A stretch of DNA of 64,000 bases from Melioribacteraceae bacterium 4301-Me (GCA_041538185.1 JBGORM010000006.1:62001-126000); one strand, 5' to 3'. Shown: positions 48,613 to 57,092, numbered from the stretch's first letter. Made by a program: numbers and translations. Notes: generated by a model from the sequence alone, not told the origin.

Positions 48613-49929
48613 TCAGTAAATTTTTTCTCCAACAGCCTTCAACAGAACAACTTTAGCAAGTTGAAAATCTACAAGCGAAGTTGTTAAATTTGTCTTTGCT
48701 TGAAGAAGAGAAACCTCTGCATCAATTAAGTCGGTGCTTGTTGCAAGCTGCTGATTGTATTTTTCTTGAATTGTTTTATAATTTTCATCAGCCTGTTCCA
48801 CTGTAATTCTGCTCACCTTAATTTTCTCTGCTGCTTTGTTGTATGATAAATAAGCTTGGTAGACTTCCAGCTCAACAGCATCTTTCAATTGTGAAAGGGC
48901 TGTTTGGGCTTGAATTTTTTGTTCTTCAGCCTGGGCGGCTAAAGAAGAAGTATAACCCCAATTCCAAATATCCCATTGAAGTATTACACCAACATCCCAA
49001 GTATCCTTAAATTTATTTTGTGCCGGAAAAATTCTTGGATTAGGTTTGCTGTAATAATAATTGCCCATTAAATAAATTGATGGATACCAGCCGGAATTTG
49101 CTGAGACTATTGCTTTGTTGCTTGCATTTACTTGGTACTGGAGAGATTTTAATTCGTTTCTTTTTTCTTTTGATCGATTAATTAGTTCATCGAGTTTGTA
49201 GCTGATAAAAGAGGTGTCGATAGTTTCAACATTAATATCAGTTTCAACTTCTAAAGGAAGTCCAAGAATCTTGTTGAAGCTGGAGCGTGTAATATCAATA
49301 TTATTTTCAGCTTCGATTAATTGTAATTTTATATTAGAATATAGTACTTCAAGTTTTAGCACGTCGTTTTTTGTCGCAAGCTGATTTGCTAAATAATTTT
49401 TTGTGTCATCAAGGTGTCTTTGAGTTTGTTTTAAGTTTTCTTCTATTAATCTTTTTAGTTGTTTTGCTTTGTAATAATTCCAAAAAGCAGTTTGTATTTT
49501 TAGCGCGACTTCATTTATTTCTTTTTGATAGTCATAGGTTTCTGCTTTGTAATTATTCTCAGCAATACTTTTCAATGACCATAATCTGAAGCCGGTAAAT
49601 AAGGGCTGCTGAAGCGAAAGTTTTAGATTAAAATTATCGAGTATTGTTGGAGAAATTTGTATGGGCAAAGGCAGAAATGGAACAGACACTTCAAAAGGCG
49701 GAATGCTGCTTAATCGTTGGTAGGATGCTTGAAACTTAATTTGAGGTAAAAGCTGTGAATTTACTTCGCTTACCTTTGCTTCTAATGCGTTAATTTTTGA
49801 TCTGGCAATTTTAAGTTCCTTGCTGTTTTCTATCCCGAGTATTAGACTTTCCTTGAGTGTAAGAATTTTATGATTTTGAGCTGTTAGGGAGACGGACAGT
49901 AAATAACACATAATAATAAATTTTCTCAT
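48613..49929 (-). CDS. TolC-family outer membrane efflux protein
   Basis: This 438-residue protein has a signal peptide (about 1-17) and the repeated TolC helical hairpin pattern: 'LTLKESLILGIENSKELKIA' at the start, 'LSLQQPLFTGFRLWSLKSIA' and 'AVELEVYQAYLSYNKAAEKI' in the two halves. TolC trimers form the outer membrane channel of tripartite exporters. It is encoded between the two ATPase genes of the same operon, an unusual place for it. Confidence 0.92.
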   Translation of the reverse strand: MRKFIIMCYLLSVSLTAQNHKILTLKESLILGIENSKELKIARSKINALEAKVSEVNSQLLPQIKFQASYQRLSSIPPFEVSVPFLPLPIQISPTILDNFNLKLSLQQPLFTGFRLWSLKSIAENNYKAETYDYQKEINEVALKIQTAFWNYYKAKQLKRLIEENLKQTQRHLDDTKNYLANQLATKNDVLKLEVLYSNIKLQLIEAENNIDITRSSFNKILGLPLEVETDINVETIDTSFISYKLDELINRSKEKRNELKSLQYQVNASNKAIVSANSGWYPSIYLMGNYYYSKPNPRIFPAQNKFKDTWDVGVILQWDIWNWGYTSSLAAQAEEQKIQAQTALSQLKDAVELEVYQAYLSYNKAAEKIKVSRITVEQADENYKTIQEKYNQQLATSTDLIDAEVSLLQAKTNLTTSLVDFQLAKVVLLKAVGEKIY

Positions 49930-49956
49930 AATTAAAACCTTTTTTAGCTTACTTAA

Positions 49957-50865
49957 TTATTGTGTAATCAAGTGGAAAAAAACATTTTCAAGCGAAGGCG
50001 GAACAAGTTTGCGGCTTAGAACTTCAATTTTGTTGTTCCGCAAAAGCTCGTCAATAATTTTGTATTCGTCAGCGTAATTATTGAACATTACATTAATTCT
50101 ATCGCCGAAAAGTTGTACTTCAAGAGTTGAATTTTTCTTAATTATACTATAAGCAGTTCTCACGTCACTGCAAACAAGCTCCACAATACTTTTATTAATA
50201 GAAGCTTTAACTTCTTCGGGTGCTCCTGTACTTATAATTTTTCCTTTGTTCATTAAAGCAATATTATTACATCTTTCAGCTTCATCCATATAAGAGGTTG
50301 TCATAAAAACTGTAATTTTTTCTTTTAACATATTGGCTAAAATTTTCCAAAAGTCCCTTCTCGAAATAGGGTCAACTCCTGTAGTTGGTTCATCCAGAAA
50401 AAGAATTTTAGGATAATGGATTAAGCTGCAAGCTAACGCAAGTTTTTGTTTCATACCCCCGGAAAGATGTTCAGCAAGTCGGTCCCTGAAAGGCAGCAGT
50501 CTTGTAAACTCAAGTAGTTCATTCCTTCTTTGCTCGTATTTTTTTACTCCGTGTATTTTAGCAAAAAATTCAATGTTTTCGTCAATTGTTAGATCCCCGT
50601 ATAAACTAAATTTTTGGGACAGGTAGCCAATCTGATTTTGAATTTCCTTTCGGTTCGTAGATATTTCTTTTCCAAAAACTTTTGCTGAGCCCGAATCATA
50701 GTTCAAAAGTCCACAAAGAATTCTAATGGTGGTGGTTTTCCCGGCACCATCTGGACCGACAAGTCCAAACAATTCGCCTTTAGAAACCTCAAGTGAGATG
50801 TTGTCAACAGCGTCAATCTCACCAAATGATTTTTTTAGGTTATTTATTTCTACTATCGATTCCAT
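49957..50865 (-). CDS. ABC transporter ATP-binding protein (first)
   Basis: This 302-residue ATPase has Walker A 'GPDGAGKTTTIRIL', signature 'HLSGGMKQKLALA', Walker B 'ILFLDEPTTGVDP' and the switch His region 'VFMTTSYMDEAERC'. In the last block the usual switch His appears as Ser ('TTSYMDE'), which may slow hydrolysis. With the second ATPase it resembles the two halves of the E. coli YbhF protein. It begins 25 bases after the hlyD-like stop. Confidence 0.92.
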   Translation of the reverse strand: MESIVEINNLKKSFGEIDAVDNISLEVSKGELFGLVGPDGAGKTTTIRILCGLLNYDSGSAKVFGKEISTNRKEIQNQIGYLSQKFSLYGDLTIDENIEFFAKIHGVKKYEQRRNELLEFTRLLPFRDRLAEHLSGGMKQKLALACSLIHYPKILFLDEPTTGVDPISRRDFWKILANMLKEKITVFMTTSYMDEAERCNNIALMNKGKIISTGAPEEVKASINKSIVELVCSDVRTAYSIIKKNSTLEVQLFGDRINVMFNNYADEYKIIDELLRNNKIEVLSRKLVPPSLENVFFHLITQ

Positions 50866-50889
50866 CAGGGTATTTCCTTTTTCAGAAAA

Positions 50890-51882
50890 TTATTCTCCCC
50901 CTTTGGGGGAGTTGGAGGGGGCTTTTATTACTGCATCTGCGGGCATGCCAGCTTTCAGTTCGAGCTCGGGATTTTTAATTTCTATTTTCACAGCAAAGAC
51001 CAATTTTGTCCTTTCATCTTTCGTCTGAATGTTTTTTGGCGTAAACTCAGCTTCAGGTGAAATAAAAACAATGGTTCCAGCGTATTTTTTGTTTGGGTAC
51101 GTATCGGAATATACGTCAGCATGTTGGCCTAATTTAATTTTTCCAAGTTCATTTTCTGGGATATAAATAGTAAGTTTAACTGTAGATAAATCTGACACCT
51201 TAAAGAGAGAAGAAAGCATTGTAACAGTTTCGCCGGCTTCAAAATATTTTTTTACTATTATCCCGTTTATTGGTGATTGAACATAGGAATCTCGTATTTG
51301 CTTTTCCAAAAGGCTAACTGCTGCAAGTTGTCTTTTCAAATTTGCTTCTGCTTGTTTTATGTCTTCTGGCCTGGCAAAGTTTTTAAGTTTTTTTAAGTTT
51401 TCTTCAGCAGATGTTAGCTGAGCAAGGGCTAATTTGTATTTTGCATTAGCATCCTCTAGCTGTTTGCCAGTTATTGATTGCTGTTGAAAGAGATTTTCCA
51501 TTCTCTCTTTATCTTTTTTTGCAACATCAAAATTTGTTTGTGCCTGTTTAACCGCCTGCTCAGCTTGGGCGATATCCTCTTTTCTTGCTCCTTCTTTTAG
51601 TAAGTCGAGTTGTGCCCGAGCTGCATCGGCTAAGGCTTTTGCTTGCGTGAGTTGATACTCAAGTGCTTCGTGGTCAATTATTAAAACCGTGTCGCCCGCA
51701 TTAACCTTATCGCCCTCATCTTTTAAAATAGAGATAATTTTACCTGTTACTTGAGAACTTACAGTAACATTTGTTGCTTCAATATTTCCGGATGCTTCAA
51801 TTATGGATTGTCCATTTTTGTTTCCGCATCCGATTAATGTTAAGATGCTAAATAATATTGCTAAAATTGTCTTCAAGTTCAT
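50890..51882 (-). CDS. HlyD-family membrane fusion lipoprotein
   Basis: I choose the ATG at 51882 because 'MNLKTILAILFSILTLIGC' is a lipoprotein signal with the acylated Cys at residue 19. The ~330-residue protein has a biotinyl-lipoyl-like lobe ('VTGKIISILKDEGDKVNAGD'), a long alpha-hairpin (about residues 90-185) and the closing beta-barrel ('VQSPINGIIVKKYFEAGETV'). Its C-terminus 'IKAPSNSPKGGE' comes from a dispersed repeat. It should bridge the inner-membrane ABC permease and the TolC-like channel. Confidence 0.92.
   Translation of the reverse strand: MNLKTILAILFSILTLIGCGNKNGQSIIEASGNIEATNVTVSSQVTGKIISILKDEGDKVNAGDTVLIIDHEALEYQLTQAKALADAARAQLDLLKEGARKEDIAQAEQAVKQAQTNFDVAKKDKERMENLFQQQSITGKQLEDANAKYKLALAQLTSAEENLKKLKNFARPEDIKQAEANLKRQLAAVSLLEKQIRDSYVQSPINGIIVKKYFEAGETVTMLSSLFKVSDLSTVKLTIYIPENELGKIKLGQHADVYSDTYPNKKYAGTIVFISPEAEFTPKNIQTKDERTKLVFAVKIEIKNPELELKAGMPADAVIKAPSNSPKGGE
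50894..50926. repeat. dispersed CCCC/GGGG repeat inside the hlyD-like gene 3' end
   Basis: The plus strand reads 'ccctttgggggagttggagg'. Its counterpart lies at 47625-47660. The unit supplies the last residues '-PSNSPKGGE' of the fusion protein. Confidence 0.6.
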
Positions 51883-52483
51883 TTTCCACCGAAGTGTTTT
51901 TGTATGATTTTTTCCCTTTATCAGTAAGAATGCCATTGATGAATATTGTTAATGTGTATTTCATGGCCTCTTGCAATGAGAAATTGTTATTTAAAATAAA
52001 ATCTGGGGTAACAACATTTCTTACAGCGCCTGTAAAAACATTTATTATTATTTGTGTGGGGATGTCAACTACTAACCCCTCTTTCTTTCCTTGCTCAATT
52101 ATTTTTGAGATGTTTTTTATTATCATCTTGTTTCGGAAGTCTTCTATGTATTTCCAAATATCAGGGTATAAATTTTTTACTGTAAATAGCCACTCGTCAT
52201 TTACTTTAGATGCTATTGCGCCAATGATTAAAATAAAGTTTTTGATTTTTACCACAGCGCTATCGTTTTTTTCTAGTACAGATTCTATTTGGTTTTTAAT
52301 CTTAGATGTAAAGTTTTTTATCATCTCTGATATTAATGCTTCTTTGGAAGGGAAATGCTTATATATAGTTTTTTTGCTCATTCCAAGTTTGGAGGAAATT
52401 TCATCAATAGTTATGCGGTGTATAATTCCTCGCTGGAAGAAATTTTCTTCAACAATGCGCAGTATTTTTTGTTTTTGATTCAT
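51848..52483 (-). CDS. TetR-family regulator of the efflux operon
   Basis: I place the start at the ATG of 52483 ('MNQKQKILRIVEENFFQRGI'). An in-frame upstream extension begins at 52537 but looks non-conserved. The ~211-residue protein has the TetR helix-turn-helix 'ITIDEISSKLGMSKKTIYKH' followed by a ligand domain. Its 3' end overlaps the hlyD-like gene by 35 bases, so it is the first gene of the efflux operon and probably controls it in response to a substrate. Confidence 0.9.
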   Translation of the reverse strand: MNQKQKILRIVEENFFQRGIIHRITIDEISSKLGMSKKTIYKHFPSKEALISEMIKNFTSKIKNQIESVLEKNDSAVVKIKNFILIIGAIASKVNDEWLFTVKNLYPDIWKYIEDFRNKMIIKNISKIIEQGKKEGLVVDIPTQIIINVFTGAVRNVVTPDFILNNNFSLQEAMKYTLTIFINGILTDKGKKSYKNTSVENELEDNFSNII

Positions 52484-52621
52484 TTTTGGGCTCGATGGAA
52501 ACTTATAAATTATTTTTCGTTTCCTAAAATATTCCATGAATTTATAAAAGTCAAGAAAACTTTATGAGCCTTTTGGTAGTTATTGTAACCATACAACAGT
52601 ATTAACATTATTTTAATGCAC

Positions 52622-52647
52622 AGGTAATATTTTGTTAACATTTACCT
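52622..52647. promoter_or_regulatory. inverted repeat between TetR gene and small gene pair
   Basis: AGGTAA and TTACCT are 14 bases apart (52622-52627 and 52642-52647), with GTTAAC in the spacer. The site lies in the divergent gap between the TetR gene and the plus-strand small gene pair, so it could be a TetR operator serving either side. AT-rich DNA makes chance matches possible. Confidence 0.35.
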
Positions 52648-52679
52648 ACTATATTTGAAACAAAAAAAGGGATACCGCA

Positions 52680-52862
52680 ATGTTAGGTCTTTACTTTTCA
52701 ATTATAGGATTAATTTTTGGGTTCAGCTGCTCTGCAATTGCAAAAAGGAAGAATCGAAATGCAGAAGACTGGTTTATGTTGGGATTTATATTTTTATTTG
52801 TTGCTTATTTGTGGATACGTCAACTGCCTACTATTTATGATGCAAATAACAAGAGAGGGTAA
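52680..52862 (+). CDS. small membrane protein
   Basis: This 60-residue protein has a hydrophobic N-terminal half ('LYFSIIGLIFGFSCSAIAKR') and a second helix ('WFMLGFIFLFVAYLWI'), so it probably has two membrane helices with a short positive loop between. The ATG follows 'agggataccgca'. Another frame is open through the same bases, but this one has the better start and ends 1 base before the next gene's ATG, as in a two-gene operon. No family was recognised. Confidence 0.5.
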   Translation: MLGLYFSIIGLIFGFSCSAIAKRKNRNAEDWFMLGFIFLFVAYLWIRQLPTIYDANNKRG

Positions 52863-52863
52863 A

Positions 52864-53163
52864 ATGTCAACATTGAATTATGAAATAGCTTTATATAATT
52901 CACCTTATTTTGAAAATCTTGTAACTGAGCTGTTTAGAATTTGTAGATACAAAAGCAATATATATAGTAAGATACAGACAGAAAAAGACTATTTGAAAAA
53001 ACTTTCTTACGAAGAGCGATTAATATTGAGCGACTTAACTAAAAAGGAAAACAAGATTTTGTTAGAAATATTAATTAGTAAAAATTGGCTTAATTTGCCT
53101 GAAGAATCTATTGTTTACTTTGAAGAGCAATTAGGTGAAAAACTTAACGAGAGTGAACTGTAG
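52864..53163 (+). CDS. small helical hypothetical protein
   Basis: I place the start at the ATG of 52864. A longer open frame begins at 52717, but its first part overlaps the upstream small gene. The 99-residue protein is mostly charged helix ('EKDYLKKLSYEERLILSDLT', 'KKENKILLEILISKNWLNLP') with no membrane segment and no family I recognise. It begins 1 base after the preceding stop, so the pair should be co-translated. Divergence from the TetR gene may mean shared control. Confidence 0.5.
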   Translation: MSTLNYEIALYNSPYFENLVTELFRICRYKSNIYSKIQTEKDYLKKLSYEERLILSDLTKKENKILLEILISKNWLNLPEESIVYFEEQLGEKLNESEL

Positions 53164-53208
53164 TTAAACGTTTACTCTTTGCACTTAATGTATTTTACAT
53201 TATCTGAT

Positions 53209-54642
53209 TTACTTAATGATTTTTGTTAATAATGCTACACATTCGATATGATAGGTATGAGGGAACATATCGACAGGCTGCAGTTTTGTTAACTGATATT
53301 TTTCTTTGCATAATAACTTTACATCTCTTGCTTGGGTAGTTGGATTGCAACTGATATAGACTATTTTTTTGGGGGATAATTTCAGAATATCTTCGATTGT
53401 TTTATGATTCATTCCGCTGCGAGGCGGATCTGTAATTACTACATCGGGTAAAGGAATTTTTTGTTCGGTCAAAGTCGGGATGAATGATTTGTTTAAGTCC
53501 GTGCGTATTGGTTTGAAATTTTTAACATTATTTAAGCTGGCATTTGCAACAGCATCATCAATTGCTGGTGCTACACTTTCAAATCCAAATATTTCTTTAG
53601 CGTATTTAGAAATGAAAATAGGGATAGTTCCTGCACCAGAGAAGAGGTCGTATACAATTTCATTTCCACTTAGGTCAGCAAATTCTAAAGCAATATTGTA
53701 AAGAGTTTCAGCTTGTAAAGTATTTGTTTGAAAAAAGGAATTTGAGCTAATTCTAAATTTCCAGTCTCCTATTTTATCATAAATGAATCCGCTTCCTAAG
53801 AAAACTTTTTCATAATCGCCAAAAGCAACTTGAGATTTTTTAAGTGAAATGTTGTTTACAACTGTAGTAATTTGTGGAAAAAGTTTTTTTAGTTCATCTG
53901 TATATTCAATCAGCAATTGATCATTCTCGTTTGAGGTAACTAAGTTCACCATTACATCATTTGTGTGAAAAGATTGTCTTATTACTAAATTCCTTAAAAA
54001 GCCGGTATGGTTTTTAATCGAATATGGCAGAACTTTTTTTCGCTTAAAAAATGACCTTGTAAAGTTTAGTATTGAGTTGCTTAATTCGGATTGTAGGTAA
54101 CATTCATTTACATCAAGAACTTTATAGAAGTTGTTTGGCACATGCAGTCCAAGAGAAAAATTTTTATCGGTTATTTCTAAATCACTGTTAATTTCACTTT
54201 CAGTTAGCCAACGTTCATCTGAAAACGAGAATTCCATTTTATTTCTGTAATAGAATACATTTTTTGAAGGGATTATAGGCAAAACGCTGACGTAGTTAAA
54301 TGCTCCTATTCTTTCAAAAGCATCTTTAACTTGTTCCTGCTTAAATTTAAGTTGGTATTCGTAATTTAGGTCCTGCTGTTTGCAGCCACCGCATATACCA
54401 AAGTGTTTGCATAGAGGGGTTATGCGATGAGGTGAAAAAGATAACAATTTGTTAACTCGCGCCACTGCGTATGTTTTTCTTACTTTTGTAATTTCTGCAA
54501 TTACCTTATCGCCTGGATACGCGCCGTTAACAAAAACAACAAACTTTTTGTTTTCAGTGTTTTCTGTGTTTACTTTAGCAATGCCTTTACCTTCAAAAGC
54601 GTACCCGTTAATTGTTAGTTCAACTAATTCTCCCTTTTTCAC
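53209..54642 (-). CDS. rlmD: 23S rRNA uracil-5-methyltransferase RlmD/RumA-like
   Basis: This 477-residue enzyme has an N-terminal TRAM domain ('GELVELTINGYAFEGKGIAK'), the iron-sulfur cysteines of 'CKHFGICGGCKQQDLNYEYQ' (about residues 78-97), a class I methyltransferase core ('YDLFSGAGTIPIFISKYAKE') and the catalytic Cys in 'VYISCNPTTQARDV' (about residue 430). The family methylates U1939 or U747 in 23S rRNA or U54 in tRNA, and family motifs alone do not separate these. It starts with GTG overlapping the upstream gene's TGA as GTGA. Confidence 0.93.
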   Translation of the reverse strand: MKKGELVELTINGYAFEGKGIAKVNTENTENKKFVVFVNGAYPGDKVIAEITKVRKTYAVARVNKLLSFSPHRITPLCKHFGICGGCKQQDLNYEYQLKFKQEQVKDAFERIGAFNYVSVLPIIPSKNVFYYRNKMEFSFSDERWLTESEINSDLEITDKNFSLGLHVPNNFYKVLDVNECYLQSELSNSILNFTRSFFKRKKVLPYSIKNHTGFLRNLVIRQSFHTNDVMVNLVTSNENDQLLIEYTDELKKLFPQITTVVNNISLKKSQVAFGDYEKVFLGSGFIYDKIGDWKFRISSNSFFQTNTLQAETLYNIALEFADLSGNEIVYDLFSGAGTIPIFISKYAKEIFGFESVAPAIDDAVANASLNNVKNFKPIRTDLNKSFIPTLTEQKIPLPDVVITDPPRSGMNHKTIEDILKLSPKKIVYISCNPTTQARDVKLLCKEKYQLTKLQPVDMFPHTYHIECVALLTKIIK

Positions 54643-55355
54643 TGTGGTTCCTTTTGTAATAATAAACTGACAAATCCGATAAATTTTTCACCGCCTAATT
54701 TTAGATATACACTTGTCTCGTGACCTATTCTATTTAATATTTTTTTATACTCTCTTTTTTCTTCATCGGTAGCATTTTTAATGTACCTTTTAAGTGCATT
54801 TGAAGTACTGGTATAGTAATCTTTTAGTGTATAAGTGAGATCTAATTTATCTATTACAACAAAATTATTTTGTAAATAATAATTTATAAGCTCATCTATA
54901 AATAAAGGTGATAAATTAGAAGCGTTAAAAACATTTTGAACGAATGGCGGTACAGGTTCTTTCAGCTTAACAACTTCGCCTAAACAAAAGAATCCATTCT
55001 CCTTTAATATTCTTTTAATTTCTTTTAAAATTTTTTTTCTGTTATTTGTTGATATCGAAGCTTGGGCATATATTAACTCGAACGAGGAATTTTTATAATC
55101 AGTGTTTTCATAGTCCATGAGTTTTAGATTTATTGAAGGATGATTTTCAATTAACAATTTAGAATTTAGCAGGGATTCATAATCATTAACAATTAATTCA
55201 ACTGTTATGCCGTACTTTTTTGAGAGTAAAGTTGCAATATTTTCTGATGCAGCTCCAATTACAAGAATAGATTCGAATTTCTTATCGGTTTTTTCGTAAA
55301 GAAATTCAAGTTGTTTGTTAATCCCAGGTAGAAAAATTTGCTCTTGTTTTTTCAT
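54639..55355 (-). CDS. class I SAM-dependent methyltransferase-like protein
   Basis: This 238-residue protein has the AdoMet strand 'FESILVIGAASENIATLLSK' (motif I as 'VIGAASEN', less Gly-rich than usual), a later acidic 'LMDYENTDYKNSSFELIYAQ' block and the helical lid typical of Methyltransf_11-type enzymes. The substrate is unknown. It is coupled to the rlmD-like gene through a GTGA overlap, so it may act in RNA modification, but that is inference. Confidence 0.65.
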   Translation of the reverse strand: MKKQEQIFLPGINKQLEFLYEKTDKKFESILVIGAASENIATLLSKKYGITVELIVNDYESLLNSKLLIENHPSINLKLMDYENTDYKNSSFELIYAQASISTNNRKKILKEIKRILKENGFFCLGEVVKLKEPVPPFVQNVFNASNLSPLFIDELINYYLQNNFVVIDKLDLTYTLKDYYTSTSNALKRYIKNATDEEKREYKKILNRIGHETSVYLKLGGEKFIGFVSLLLQKEPQ

Positions 55356-55449
55356 GGATGAAAAATAAAAGTTTTTGTGAAGATAACCGCTAATTATAGC
55401 AACAGAAATAGAAATATTTTAGCTACTTTTTTCTGCAGAAAATTTACCC

Positions 55450-55495
55450 CAAAAAATTCATGAGAATTCACCACTATGTGGTTAGAAATGAATTT
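55450..55495. repeat. short copy of the dispersed palindromic repeat
   Basis: 'aaaattcatgagaattcacc' followed by 'actatgtgg' matches the start of the repeat at 42293-42378. The second half of the unit is missing here, so the copy is truncated, possibly by the rearrangements that left the nearby gene remnants. Confidence 0.5.
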
Positions 55496-55537
55496 CGATA
55501 TGTAACCATTGTTTGTCAATGGCTTGTGTATCGGGGC

Positions 55538-56072
55538 TTATCTGCGGATTTTATTTTTGTGAATGTTTTTCATTTTCAGTTCATCAGCAATTAATTCGGC
55601 TTGTTTAAGTACGGTTTCTGTTGCAACCTTTTGCATATCAGGTGGATAACCATATTGACGAAGTGTTCTTTTGACAATCACTTTGAGTTTTACTTTTACA
55701 CTTTCTTTTAGCGTCCAATTAATTGCTGCATTTTTTCTTACTCTATCAAACAAAACAATAGCTAACCTCTTAACTTTTCTTTAATTGATTTTTGCCGGTC
55801 TTCCTTCGTAGAAAATTTTGACGGTAGCACCGTCTTCAACCGTTTTTGCTTTGAAACCGTACTGTAGAAGAGTCAGATTGAAATTTCTGAATGGTTGTAA
55901 ATACGATTCCTCCGGAAGAAACTTTTAGTAATTCTTTCAAGTGTTCTATGCTCTCTGCCTGGACAGGTTCCTGTCTGAGCAATTGTTTTGAATCTGCAAA
56001 TGTGTCGAGGAGCTGATCATCCAAATCATTTCTGTCTGTAGTTACGAGGACAGTTGGAAAATCAAACTCCGT
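55538..56072 (-). pseudogene. hsdR: decayed type I restriction subunit HsdR (internal deletions)
   Basis: Three HsdR blocks appear on the minus strand in the right order but far too close together. The first is '[19 protein letters not shown]' with '[11 protein letters not shown]' (helicase motifs I/II region). The second is '[19 protein letters not shown]' (motif near the helicase core end). The third is the C-terminal end 'INWTLKESVKVKLKVIVKRT' to 'KNKIRR'. Intact HsdR has about 1000 residues; here under 180 remain, with frame changes between blocks. No hsdM or hsdS is present. It cannot cut DNA and is a relic. Confidence 0.82.
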
Positions 56073-56087
56073 AAGGGTGATATAAAA

Positions 56088-56548
56088 TCATTCAATAAAA
56101 TCAAATAAATATTTTTCATTGAATTCTATATTGAATTTTTTTAAGAAATCTAAATATTCATCTCGGAATGTTTTCTTTTTATGGTGTTCTTCTTGATTTA
56201 ATATATAGTCATACACATTTTTTATATGTGAATGTCAATATGAAAAAGCCCGTATCCTTCTTGCCAAAAGAATTTACCTCGGACAAATTTATTTTCGTTT
56301 ATAAAATTAGTTGAATTATTTTTTATATCTCTTACTAAATCCGAGATTTTCATCGAGGGTTTTAGTCCGATAAAAGCGTGAATGTGATCGGGCATTCCGT
56401 TTACAATAATCGGTTTTTGGTCTTTGCCTTTAATAATGCCGGCCATGTATTTGTTTAATTCGTCTTTCCAAGTTTTTGCAATTAGGTTTTCTCGTCCTTT
56501 AACTGCAAAGACTATATGAATGTAGATTTGTGAAAATGTTCCGGGCAT
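56088..56548 (-). pseudogene. REP-associated tyrosine transposase (RAYT/IS200-like), frameshifted
   Basis: The N-terminal 100 residues read cleanly from 'MPGTFSQIYIHIVFAVKGRE' to the HUH motif 'GMPDHIHAFIGLKP' and 'FFWQEGYG'. Then one base is missing near 56252 and an in-frame TGA follows. In the next frame the sequence continues as 'HSHIKNVYDYILNQEEHH' to 'NEKYLFDFIE' and stops at 56088. The catalytic Tyr of 'YDYILNQ' is therefore cut off from HUH, so the gene is dead unless frameshifting occurs. The missing base makes the length 461, one short of 154 codons. REP-like palindromes lie 30 bases ahead of its start. Confidence 0.85.
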
Positions 56549-56569
56549 ATGTTCATCATCCTTATTGTT

Positions 56570-56905
56570 TTTAATAATGTCATCCCTTCGGGATTTGTTT
56601 TTTCTCTGTATGTTCGTTTGTTACAATAATTTCACGCCTTCGGCGTTTTATTTTTTATTCATTGCATTAATGTTACGCTTTAGGTGTTATTATGGTTGTA
56701 TCTCACTTTTACCTTGCCACTCATCAACTTTGGCAGTAACGTATCCCTCAGCTTTTCGAGCGTGCAGATTAAACCCGAAGGGTTGTAATTTTTATAGATG
56801 TTGTTATGCATTTTTTTTATTTAACCCCAATGGGGTGACATTTTTTGTCCAAATATATCATTTTAATAATTTTAATAATGTCATCTCTTCGGGATTTTAT
56901 TTGTT
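56570..56905. repeat. cluster of REP-like palindromes next to the transposase remnant
   Basis: Several short hairpins lie in about 330 bases: CATCCCTTCGGGATTTG at 56581-56597, ACGCCTTCGGCGT near 56634-56646, AACCCGAAGGGTT at 56771-56783, ACCCCAATGGGGT near 56824-56836, and CATCTCTTCGGGATTTT near 56882-56898. The first and last match the palindrome at 1274-1288. RAYT proteins act on such REP hairpins, so this is probably the family the dead transposase served. Confidence 0.7.
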
Positions 56906-56924
56906 TCCTTTTGATTCATCTTTA

Positions 56925-57065
56925 AATAAATCATTAACTAATAATTTGGAAGAACAATTGGCTTTGGAAGAAAAACTTCAGATTGAAGCAAGCAAAACTG
57001 ATGATTATAAAGAAGGAGTGAAAGCATTTCTTGAAAAACGAACACCTAAATTTAAGGGGGAATGA
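56925..57065 (+). pseudogene. enoyl-CoA hydratase C-terminal remnant
   Basis: The last 46 codons of an open frame read 'LEEQLALEEKLQIEASKTDD' and 'YKEGVKAFLEKRTPKFKGE', which is the C-terminus of crotonase-family enzymes: the 'D.kEGv.AFlEKR.P.F.G' ending is diagnostic. The catalytic core is absent, and the bases before it are REP palindromes. It is a 3' fragment left after deletion or recombination, not a gene. Confidence 0.78.
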
Positions 57066-57092
57066 TTGAAGTTATTTGGCAATTGTGGGAAG

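Noticed and set aside
56565..57065. 166-residue open frame
   Set aside because: Its first 120 codons run through REP palindromes and read as Phe/Cys-rich non-protein sequence. Only the last 46 codons are coding-derived (enoyl-CoA hydratase tail).
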